Assembly (NCBI RefSeq): GCF_002078875.1
Contig: NC_034409.1
Coordinates: 64,882,538 to 64,946,537 of the forward strand
Reading direction: 5' to 3'
Length of the DNA: 64,000 bases
Source: Numida meleagris
Lineage: Eukaryota; Chordata; Aves; Galliformes; Numididae
Part shown: piece after piece, positions 51,001 through 62,449 of the stretch
Layout of the letters: each line of letters begins with the position of its first letter
How positions within the stretch are numbered: position 1 is the first letter of the stretch
Translations under genes and position numbers: made by a program
The notes under the pieces: generated by a model
What the model was told of the DNA's origin: nothing
Seen by the model: only the letters and a program-made list of their open reading frames with translations
Database searches by the model: none

Positions 51001-54000
51001 AAGACTCCCTATTAGGTTAAAGTCATATCTATCATAACCCCTCCAAGAGTGTAACTGAGCATGAAATACGGGTCTTGTCTGTTGGATATTCTCCATGGAA
51101 AGGATTAAATGTGCCATTTTGGTGATCTGTTACTATGTCTCTGATGCATGGATGTGATGGACTAAATGACCAGCTTGTGGGGTGGAACAGACCTGAAAGC
51201 TCCAATCCTCCAGCTGTTCTGGCACAGGAGGAAGGCATCCTCTGCACAGGCCATAGGGGCGCATCTGACTGAGGATGCGGAGTTGGTCTTGCAGTGGGGA
51301 TTCAGAGCAGGGATCTGTGCAGCTGTCACACTAGGCTTTAATCTGCTCCTCTCATCTTTCTTCCATAAAAAAAAATGTTTTATTGTTGCTTCCTTCAAAA
51401 ATAAAACAGCCAAAATCTTTCCTGACGGATACCTCAAATCTCTCTGCTTGTCCCTCGGGAACATTTGGGAAGTAAATCAAAGTAGTAATAAATCGGGAAA
51501 GCTTTTGACAAAACATTCATTTAGTCCTGTCACTTCAAATGGATAATTTGCAGCCATGAATTTGATTGATGTGGATGATTTGGTTTCTGTTTTTATACTG
51601 TGAAAGACTGCTGGAAGGAGATGACTAAACATAATCTATACAGCTCTGTCTTTCCATTGAAATATTCTGTATGCATTCATTGAACTAGGTCAATATATGA
51701 AGAGCAACCAACTTAATTATCTGATATGTAAAATAATAACAGTAGCTGCAATGTAAACATGATTCAGAATTCCCAGATCAGGCCATAATGATTGCGGAGA
51801 GTTAAATCGTCTGTTGGAAAGCAAACAGCATGGCAAATCTCCTGCAATTCTCAGCTGAGCAGCAGCACTTGTGGTTGACTAGTGAAACGTTGCACTCAGT
51901 GGCTGAGAGCAGCCCTGCAGTTGAGAATGGTCCTCCAGGCAGGCTGCTTCTCTGCTACAGAGCTGTAGTGATACCAAGCAAGTTCTGATTGCTGGAAACT
52001 ATTTCATTATGATCTCCTGTGTTTAAAGATTTCTTTCTACATAGAGCAATTATTGCAAAGTTAATCTGCTGATGTTTCAGAGTTGCATCATATGATGTAA
52101 AAAAAAAGTTGCTCTGTTATAGGTCTTTTAGTCACTCTAGCTCAGCAAGCTATTGTGTTTTAACCATTTGCATCAGTTCTTGGGAAAATTTGCCTAGAAC
52201 TACCCTAGAGAGTTCTTTTTGATCCATTTTTCTTTGAATATGTTTTGCAAAGTTTTTACTGCACGAGTTGTATAAATGCAGTTCAGGCTCTGGGTTTCTT
52301 TGATTCATACATTGGGAGTACTCATTTATAGTTATCACGTAACTGATCAAAACCTTAGTCTGACAGGTCTGAGTTTAGTAAATCATTCCTATTTCTGAAC
52401 ATTTCCAGTAACACTGTTAGGGAGAAGTATGAGTAAACCGAGAGAGGCTCAAAGTGGATACATGACATCCAGTGTAATGCATGATTTGGAAATTTTGACT
52501 TCACAGTCAGCTGTATGCTTCTGTGGTTAATATTTCTAAGTGAAATTATTCTTCTTCAGAATGAAACCTGGGCCTCGGTCCTTCGACTAAATGACTGAAA
52601 TATTAGAAAAAGGAGAATTATGAATCAGACTTTGTTGAATATGTGCCATCACTGCATGATTTGATAGAAAATTATTTTGTAACTAATGGGAATTTTTCTA
52701 AGAAAAGAACTTCCTAATGTAAAACCAAATATAATTATTAATAGGTTTTACAATGAAAACTTCAAAAACTATAATAAAAGGTGATATTCCTACAGAGATG
52801 AGAGTTGAGGATTGATAAAATGTTCTGCGCCCATGAGAGTGCAGAATTATTATAATTCAGTATTTTTAGGTATTTGCATATGATAAGTATTTAAGGATTA
52901 TATTCATAAAACTCCTGCTGTTTGAAAATACTTCCTTAAGTGTTAATTGCCTTCTGAATGTCTCACCCATGCTAAATGGTATACTACTGTATAATCATAA
53001 AGTTGTCGTTTGGCAGGGGATCAAATTAGAAATATGCTTATAGAAGAAAAAAATCATCTGATGAATTGCAGTTGCATTATGTTTTTTTTGCTCAAACAAT
53101 ACTATTGACACACTGTCACAACCTTTTGAGCAAAAGAATTTTGCCACAGACCATGTCCCTCATCATCTCATTTGGTGTTTTCTTGGCAAAGAGCCCGCTT
53201 GGTTAAAACTGATATTCATTTCAGACTTGAAAGTGATTGGTGGCCTCTAAAGGAATTAAGTTGAATTAAGATTCCCTCCAAGTCTATATCCTCTAAAATT
53301 CTAACCAGTGTTTGAAAGAACTAGAAGAAATCTCAGTCAAAAGAAGGACAGCTGGATTGTTCTTTAGCTTCCACTGTTGTTTCTACAAAATACATAGAAT
53401 ACTGTTAAGGAAATTCATGGTATTATTTTGTTGATTTAGAAAGAAAATCAGACTACAAGAATTGCCTTTCATCTTTTAAAAGTCATTATTCTTGTATAAA
53501 TACGTTCCGAGATTTATTATCTTGATATTATATCAACACTAGAAATTTTACTAAATAGTTCTTATGTGACTCATGGCTGAAGGACTAATGTAGAATTAGT
53601 AAAGAATTTTTCACAGAGATGTTTTTTAAGGAAAAATGTTCACAAAAATCAAGATTTTTTCACAGAAATATTCAACTGAGATAAAAACATACATATGGTA
53701 TCAGAAGTGCAAGATGAAGCTGAGGAAAATGTCTAGATACTTTACACTAGTCATTGGAGATATGAAGGTAGAGACTTATGGCTGAGGTAAGCCAGTGAGT
53801 GTCACACTGAGCTGCTTTTACTAGTTTCTCTTTTCTTCCCATATATTCTTTTAAAAAATCCCATCCCAAAGCCAACAGCATTTTTTCAACTCAACCTTGG
53901 GGAGGTTCAAGTCGTATTTTAAGACAGTCCTAATATAAAGGCTGTTATAAAAGGTACATCTCTTCCTTTTGGTGGTTGTTGGAATTGCTCGTTACTAAAT

Positions 54001-56297
54001 CATTAAGAGACTGTTGCACTTTCCTTCAAAACAGACTTTTTTTTAAACTTAATAATCTATGAAATACCATTTGGATCTCAGTTGTGCAGTGTGTGAGTGC
54101 TGCTCCCTCATAGCAATTTTTTGAGTGAAAATCCAATGGCATATGCTGAGAAAACAAAATAAAACAACAACAAAAAACCCCAACCACTGTTATGTGGACA
54201 GTGGCATTTATGACAGGCAATGGTATAAATTCCTGGTAGTATATGTATGGGAAATATTTGATTGGAAATTTGATCAAAGCTTCAGTAATGGTGTAGCTAT
54301 TGTTTTTCATCTGACTTTCTTTCAAAGAGCTAATATAAATCATCTGCACTTGAAATTTTCAAAGGTGGATATGAAATTGTTTCTAGTTGTACTGAATTTC
54401 TATTCAGTTCAGGATTTTAGTAAACAGCAGCAAAATGACATGCTGGCTGCTGGTTTCATCAGGAAAAAAGAAAAAAAGGACTTTATTTCTGGGGTGTGTC
54501 TGCACCCTGCCAGCAAAGTGCAGTGAAGAGTTTGCAGGTATCAAGTGATGCAGATCCTGCTGTGTCGAAAAACAGACATGGAAGCCAACACTTTTTGTTA
54601 GCATTGTTAATGATGTGAAGACCTGCAGCAGTGATCAATTTAAGATGTTTTAGAAGGTGTCTTTAGAGATTTTCTAGCCCAAACTAGGAAAAATGATTAT
54701 CTTCTGCTGTTTTTGCTTCCCTTATAAGGACCTAGATACACTGTAGTGAATGAACAAGTAAAAAACCATCTTGTTAGTAAAACTATGAATAATAAAGTCC
54801 TTCTCATTAAAAAGAGAGAGCTAATATAATAATATAATACAGTAACAAAAACTTTCTAGTCAGTTGAAGAAAGAAGCAATAACAACCTACACAAGTAGAT
54901 GATCTTTTCAAATCAGCACCATCCCTCACACACTAATATATTTCCTTTCTTATCTCATCCAATAAATGTACTGGAGAGTTCAAATCCTTAGAGATAAAAG
55001 GTGATTCTAAGTATTTTTGGTGCAAACAACAAAGAAGCCTTCAACATCTCTCTAAATAAAATCCTGTTTTATGCTTCTTATTCTTCAATTTTCTAGCTTG
55101 TGCAGCAGGGCTTATATCCAAGCAGATTTTAAAACAAACAAACAAAAACAACTGGTTTTGTCGTACATAAATGCTCAGATTTTCATGTTCAGCTTCCTCC
55201 AGCAATTGTTCACAGTCTGTCATCCAGTGAAATTAAAATAACAGTTCCCCAAGGCTGCCTCCTGTTCCAGTGCTTTCTCAAATGCACACATTGCTGTTTC
55301 TTTATTTACTTACAGATATGCATGCACTGGTGTACATACTCTCATACAAGCAATCTTTATCACCTAATCTGTGGTGTTTCATATTTAGAAACTGAATGCT
55401 TTCTTCAAGATTTACTTGCAAGTGCGTAAAAAAGCAACATGCTTCTGATAGTTGGAAAGATTCTAACTGGGAATTCCCTCCACCCTGATGCGCACACATT
55501 CCTGTCTCTCCTACTTCAAGATCTCATTTCTTCTTCAAGACTCAGAAGCTGGAGAATACCTCATTTGCTTGAGATCCGAGGGAGTTGCTACAGTGTCCCT
55601 GATGGAACTCGATTTGAAATGAAGAAAAAGAAACTTCAGGCAGGAAAATGATATAGAGAATTTTGGTAGTTGTTGAAGGAGCCAGGAAGGAGAACAAAGT
55701 AAAATATCTGTCTAGGAGGTAAGATGCAGGAAAGCAATAAAAAGAGAGCAGAGATAAAGTAGTACATTAAGTAATACAGTTCTACCGTGTTCTCTAAGAA
55801 AGAACTAATTTCTTTCAGCTATGAAGTTTAGATTCAGATGAAGACTTCAGAAAACTGGTAGATCTAGAACCATTTCTGTACAAAAAGAAAAGAAGTATAA
55901 TTCCCAAGTACAGCCTGTGGCGTTATTGTCCCCTTCCTGTGTAGTGTAATTTTAATTTGATTACCTGTATTGCTGCATGCTCCTCTGGAGACCCTACTCA
56001 TGTAACCACTCTTCTATCTCAGTCCATGTTATTGATTCTAGAAAACAAACAGACATCAATTTCCTTTCAAAGGGGCCACTGGAGAGTTGTATTTAATCAT
56101 TTCACACTAATCTTGACTCTCATAAGACTGTCCTCCTATGCCCTTTGTAAGTACCAGGAAGACTGTAGGCCAAATGGTGCTAAGTATATATGCAGCTGTT
56201 CATTCAAGTAGAGGTGTTTTTTTTCTTTTTTACATTGTAACCATGCAAGAGAATGTTGTCTAAGCAGCCTCATGGGCAAAATCCAAGTCTCTTCTAT

Positions 56298-56452
56298 CAT
56301 AGAATCAGAGAATGGCTTGGGTTGGAAGGGACCTCAAGGATCATCAAGCTCCAACCCCCTTGCCGCAGGCAGGGCCACCAACCTCCACATCTAATACTAG
56401 ACCAGGCTGTCCAGGGCCCCATCCAACCTGGCCTTGAACACCTCCAGGGACA
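56298..56452 (-). mobile_element. CR1 LINE 3' fragment abutting a mariner
   Basis: The + strand reads CATAGAATCAGAGAATGGCT, TGGGTTGGAAGGGACC, AGGATCATCAAGCTCCAACC, CAGGGCCACCAACCTCCACA and CTTGAACACCTCCAGGGACA. This is a reverse-complemented CR1 3' end, distinct in sequence from the 62-kb copy. The 5' truncation falls directly against mariner sequence at about 56453. Confidence 0.9.
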
Positions 56453-56958
56453 GCAGAGGCAGGTGGTGGTGGTATGACAGTAGAGATTGAACCTCCTCGC
56501 CAATATTCTATTACATTTTATTGCTATGTGCCAGATGGGAGCAGAGGGGCAGTCAGACCGAATGGGCATCTGACATGGAAGTGCATATGAAGTAGAGGTG
56601 TGTCACTGAATTCCTCCATGTGGAAAAAATGTCACCCATTGACATTCACTGATACTTGCTGAACATTTATGGAGACCAAATAGTGGACGTGAGCACAGCA
56701 AGGCAGTGGGTGGTGTGTTTCAGCAGTGGCAGCACTGATGTGAAAGACGAGCCATATTCCAGATGGCCATGTGCAGTTGTCACACCACAAAACAAAGAGC
56801 GTCTCAATCAGCTCATCTGTACAAAACAGCTAATGGTAGTGACTGTGTTGGTAAACAGTGTTTTGTAGCTGTGAATCTGCTCTCTCAAATAGTGTTATTG
56901 TGCTCTTTGTATCTGTTGTTTCCATGGAAATAAGTAGGAGGCATTACTTTCAGCAACC
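56453..56958 (+). mobile_element. Galluhop-like mariner, internally deleted copy without left terminal repeat
   Basis: Starts at CAGAGGCAGGTGGTGGTGGT, equivalent to an internal position of the 6.4-kb copy, so the left end is missing. The frame 56656-56868 is a transposase N-terminal DNA-binding region: LNIYGDQIVDVSTARQWVVC, FSSGSTDVKDEP, then VVTPQNKERLNQLI. It then jumps at about 56828 to the extreme C-terminus. The right terminal repeat is AGGAGGCATTACTTTCAGCA, with TA following at 56959. Catalytic residues are deleted. Non-autonomous remnant. Confidence 0.85.
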
Positions 56959-57295
56959 TACGTAATCAATAGGACTGAAGACAGACCAGATCAGAGTGAT
57001 ATTTGTACCTTAGAAATGCAGATGTTTGCCTGCTTATTCATGCTTCTACTTCCAAAAAAAATCTATAATGGTCACCAAAGATATAATGGTCTTCCTAAGA
57101 TTGATCACCGAATCCCCTGAAGTCCCGCCTATCATTTGGTTGTATGCTTTGAAAGCACCCCAGTGTTCTGAAGACTCAGAGTTGTATGGTTCAAGTGCAG
57201 TTCAGCTCACTCCTCTGTCTCAGGAATTCTCAGCCTGCTTCTGAGGTCAAGCCCTTTGAACTACTTGATCTAATATCAGAGCTATCTCTGCTTTG

Positions 57296-57360
57296 AACAT
57301 GGGATCTGACCTAATGTCCTCCTGAGGTTCCTCCCAATGTCAGTTATTACATGATTCTGT
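57296..57360 (+). mobile_element. Possible CR1 3' tail fragment
   Basis: GGGATCTGACCTAATGTCCT followed by TGAGGTTCCTCCCAATG and ATGATTCTGT resembles a diverged + strand CR1 3' end. Only about 65 bp, so weakly supported. Confidence 0.3.
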
Positions 57361-60300
57361 AAGTTACAAATGAATCCCATAACCATATTTGCTTATGTAC
57401 TGATTCAGTTTCCACTTTCCTTTAATTCTTGATCCATTCGGGTAGTCATTAGAAGCCTTTCCCCAGGACTTTATCTTCCATTTTAAGGATTGTTATATGG
57501 AGCCTTTCATCGGTAATTTTCTGTAGTGTTCCACACAGGTTATGTTGTGGCTAGAAGATAGTATGATGATGAAAATCAGAGGGTAGGGACGCAGGCAAAT
57601 GAGAATGATCAAATACTGTATTCAGCCCCAAGGAATTCCACTTGCCGTAAGTGAAGACTGTGTCAGGCCCCTGTAAACACTCCACCAGGCAAATATTAAT
57701 AGTATCTTCCACTCAGAAGTGTAATGAAGTATGCTTTTCCCTCTTCTTGATTCCTTAATTTATAAATAACATTCATTTGTAGCCATTGAGGGATTTTATC
57801 TTTTATATTGGAATAAAAGCAAATGGCATCACAGCAGAGGTTTGCACTGCCTTTCATAACATGTGATGAAAAGCAATCTGAAGACAACCTGAACAAACCT
57901 AAAATTATTTAGTTAAAAAAAAAAATATAGGGGCTGTGTTCAACACTGCTTAAATGAAGAGTAGTTTCTTATATTTTCATTCGTTTCAATCAGAAACTTT
58001 ACAAATATGTAATGGAAAATACAGAATAAAATAAAAGAGGAAAACCTTTAAGATAAATTCCCTAACTGTTCCATTTTGCTCACACCGCTTACTTGCATTT
58101 AAAGTTCTGTCTAGAAGAAAATATACAATTTGATGATTATACTGTACAAAAAGCTATAAGTGACAGCAAATTGTCTTTGGAATAAGAAGCCAGTAGTTTT
58201 CAATTAGTGTTAAATGAGAAAATTTTATGTCAGCTGATATTAAATGGATATAAATGTCTAAATTAGTAAAAAATTTGAATTTACTGAACTGATATTAATC
58301 AGGTTTATTAGCTTCATTGTGGCAGCTGCCATTTTGGCTAATGCAGAAGGGATTGAAGAGGAAATTTCAGAGCCAAGTCCATGGACATGAATAAACTTAA
58401 AGAGTCTCTCATCATAAAGGCTGTAATGCATTATAGTTTTTTACTTATGGAAGGTCTTGTTTTTATATCACTGAGGGAAATAGGGTTCTGTCCTGCAAAT
58501 AAGATATTGCTATCTGTAATAATTATCCTGTGGGCACCGAGCACAAAGGAGATCAGACAGCAAGCAAGATTTCAACACTGCTTAGGGCTTGACTTGACAG
58601 TAGCTGATAAAACGCTGCTTACGTTATTCAGCTAATTTCTGCTTTGACCTGTAGCATTTTCTTTGTTGAGTCTGAACTGCCTTTGTAATTGGTGTTAGAA
58701 TTTGGTATTTATTTTTCTACTTAACCTTCTTGAAAATACCCTTCTGTGATGTGTGATAATTTCTGTCTGGAGAAGCATTTTTATTAATTAAACTTTTCTT
58801 TTTAACATAGGTACTGCTTAGCCAGCTTCTAGATGACTTGAATAACCCATAGATATCATGCATGTGTTTCTGTTGATAGCACAGTTTGCTGAATTGAACT
58901 TAAGCACCCATCATGACAAATATTCTTGCAGTTGTCAGTGCTTTGTGCTGTGCGTCTCTCAAAAGTACATTACTTGGTCATGGTATGAAAATGGAAAGCC
59001 AGTTGAATAACAGCCCATTTTAATATCAATTTTAGCATTAGTTTAAAGCTGACACAGGCAAAGTCTTCAGTTGTTGCTCTGCTTTGTTGTCAGGAGGTTT
59101 TTTAAACAGAAATTTGCAGTACTTTTATACCATGATTTGCCAGGCCCTGGTTGGCTTGCCCATGAGTACTGACACTGCTTTGCTAGTAGAGACAATATGA
59201 CACTTATCCATATTAGTTTTTGTCACACAGACTTTTCTCACTTAGCAGAAAATGATTATAAGGAGAAATGTGGTGATTGGGGGGTATTCACCCACAAATA
59301 AAAGGAGTGAGTGTGAGTCTTCTAAGGGAGGGGAGGAAAGTAATGTTTTCTGCCAGTGTCCAACTGTAACCTTAAATGGACTGAGCACAAGGGCAGCAGT
59401 TTGATGCAAGAAAGATATTGGTAACAGATGCAATGAGTTTCAAAGTCCCAGTAGCATTTTGTGTTGAATAGCTGAACTATATTTATCCTGCCAGTGCAGA
59501 GGCTGCCCCTGGAGAGCAAGCTCCACTCTTTACCTGACTCGGGACATGTGGAAATATGACACTTGCTTACTGCAGCAGTACTTCCAGAAATGGGATTGTG
59601 AATCTTGGAACTAGAGCTCAACTTTTCATCACAGCAACTAATCTGTGTTCTGCTTTTCTCATGAGTGAAAAAAATGCCCAAGGCTGCTATTTTCTCCTAG
59701 ATGATTGGAAAATGCTGGTTATATGAATACCACCGAGGGAGGATGCGGCAATGTAATTAATCAGACCTATTTGCCATAGAATTTACCTCTATGACATAAG
59801 AGCAGCTTGCAAAGAAACACTGCATTCTCTGGAGGAGGTAGATAATCCTTTGAAAAGGAAAACAAAACAAAAACATAAAAAATAGAAAATAATTTTCCCA
59901 CAGTCACTCAGCAAGTAAAAACAGGAACTCAAAATAGATTTTCATTCTTTTATCTGGCTTAAATTTTAACCCTAAGACTATAGAATGCGCTCTCAAGAGA
60001 TTCATGTAATATTTCCTTGATAAAAGCTCAAGAAGTAATGCCTTCTTGGCTGGGGTTCATTAAAAGGGAATTCAGATAATTCAAAGGTTTATTCAAGTCT
60101 GGTCGCTTGGCTGAACATGTTTCAGTAGAGCTAAGATGGGCTTGTGAACCCAGATGAAACTCAACATCTGCAACCCAGCAATGAAAAAGCAACAGGCTTT
60201 CTGAAATGTGAGAGAAATTTCAGCAAGTCTCTGACTAAGCCAACCTAATTTCACATAGGTCTATGCCTCCCTTTCCTACTGTGCTTGCCCTCCAGCTCTT

Positions 60301-62406
60301 CTGTTTTCCTTGGTAACTAGGCCAGCTGTTGACTAGTAATATACCCCTGGGCCAATTAAAGAAAGGTTTTCTCTTGCTAATATTTTACAGCAAGTTTTCC
60401 CTGAAATATCAGTTCAACTTCAAATTCCCACTTCTCGTTTTACAAAGCCAATATTTGGTGGAAATAAAGTGGTGAAATGGAAGAAAGATGAGAGCCAGAT
60501 CAGTATTTAAAAAAGAAATCTAAAGATATTTGTCTAGCCTGCTCTCCTTTCCTACTCTTGCAAAAGAAGCTTGCTATATGGGCAGGGGAGGGAAAAATGC
60601 ATAGAGAGCAAGGAATGAGGAAGAAAAAAAAAAAAGCAGAGGGGAAGAAACTGACCTGGAAAGAAGGGGCATGAAGAATAGAGACACTGTTCTTTACAAT
60701 GTGGATGCTTGTTCTTCTCTCCTGCCACTGACAGAAATGAGCTGACAAGAGCTGGCTTTAATTAAATGAAAACATTATACATATTGTCTTGTTTGAGGAA
60801 GACTGCAGAGTAGCCTTATGCATCAGGAGATCTGCAGTCTGAAGTGATTTCTCCTTTAGAAGAGCCATAATCATTAAAAGATTAACAAACATTGCTGGGA
60901 CTATTAGAGACTCACCTACTGAAAAATCTGATTCTCTGTCTTTTGTTCCCTGCAAACAAATGAGTTTTCCTTGTTATTTTTGAAGTGGTAAGGTCTGTAT
61001 GTCTTCATGATACCATTTAATTTGAGGTATGGAGGTTCTCTGAGATATTCTTTTGACAAAGTCACATGCACACATGCACAGAGGTAGCAAGTTGCTGTGA
61101 TTTGATGATCTGATCCATGCATCCTTTGTTGTCATGCAGCATTAGTCCAACTGCTGAAGCTGTACTCTTCAGCAGGTTTCTCTAATGAGATACCACATGG
61201 CAAATTGCCAGAAACAGAAGACTTGACATCTTACAGAAAGCAAACTACATACGATATGAGAGGAATGCTTAAAACAAATTTCTGCAATCCCATAATTGTA
61301 TTAAGGTACCATCATTACTAAAACACATACAGTGACATCTCCTGAAGGCTCGTTATACCTTTTTATTGCTGTCCAAGCAGTGATCTGGAAAAAAAAATAG
61401 CCTTTGTTAGATACTAGCTAAAGAGTAAGTGGAACACCAGCTATAGTGGAGATGTCCAGATGACAGCAAAGATCCAGGAGAGACTGACATATCAGGAAAT
61501 AATGTGGGATGATATTCTAGTTCTTGTTCCCACATTAACTGCACTTAAAACACAGTGGATCTATACAGCTTCTTCAAGAAAAGTGATTCTACCTCATGTT
61601 AACTCCTCATGTACTTGTATCATATCAAACCTTTTCCATTCTTCCTTTGCTACTGACATCTGAGTATCATGTCTGTAAAAAATCTGAGAGACTCTACGTG
61701 AAAGTTAACAGCTTAGACATTGTTAAACAAAGCAAATTCTTCTGAGTGCAGAACAAATAGGAAAATTAACAGCCCATCTCAAGATTGACTGCCCTGCAGA
61801 ATAAATTCTTTTGAATGACATAAATTTTGTAAAATAATGTCACTCTTTTCCTATCCATCTCTGCTGTCTCCTTTCCCCACCTACCAAATATACCTGTTAC
61901 TCCATGCACAGAGTGAGTCATAAGAACAGTAATTTGAAAGCCCTAAGATTATAAACTACAGATCTGGCTCATAATGTATGAATAAAACCTGTCACGTGAG
62001 CAGCCATAGGCCATAATAACCTTGTAGAAAGACAATTTTATTTTTCTTCCTGAAGCTACATCTGTATTGGTATGTAAAACTAAGAATGGGGGGAAAAAGT
62101 GCACATGGCATTTTGAAGAGACGTTAACCAAAATGCTTCAGTGTAACTCAAGTTTAATTCTGCACTTTGCTGTATATTTCATTTGCCCAGTGCATGTAGA
62201 GCCGCACAGAATTAGTTCTGTGTCATACATTTTGTTTCATAGTGTCACAAGGTTTTTTTGCTCCTGATGTGAAGCTAATAGGAAGCTACAGAAGCTATCC
62301 AAAGCCATTTTGGAGGACACAAGCTACACAAACAATAGGAAGAAGAAGAAAAACATTTGTCATGTTCTCCTCCATATATTGCTGTAATAACTGTGGCCTA
62401 AATTCA

Positions 62407-62449
62407 CATAGAATCATAGAATCATAGAATCATAGAATCATAGAATGGC
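62407..62449 (-). repeat. Octamer tail repeat of the CR1
   Basis: ATAGAATC occurs four times in perfect tandem (62409 onward), followed by ATAGAATGG. This is the 8-bp 3' terminal microsatellite typical of CR1, longer here than in the other copies in the window. Confidence 0.9.

Noticed and set aside
51166..51546. 126-codon + strand frame with an overlapping 100-codon minus frame
   Set aside because: Locally higher GC lengthens frames on both strands; no family similarity seen.
53665..53760. Possible next PIK3C2G exon: pyrimidine-rich CAG followed by a frame with W-Y-Q-K
   Set aside because: The required phase gives a stop at the junction (TG plus A), the only other frame lacks the expected preceding residues, and no further helical-domain similarity follows.
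54125..54526. 133-codon + strand open frame
   Set aside because: No motif, low-complexity Lys/Asn start, no splice or promoter context, and a competing open minus-strand frame overlaps it.
54645..54700. Possible degenerate CR1 fragment (GTGTCTTTAGAGATTTTCTAG)
   Set aside because: Only about 40 bp of loose similarity and no tail sequence; not separable from chance.
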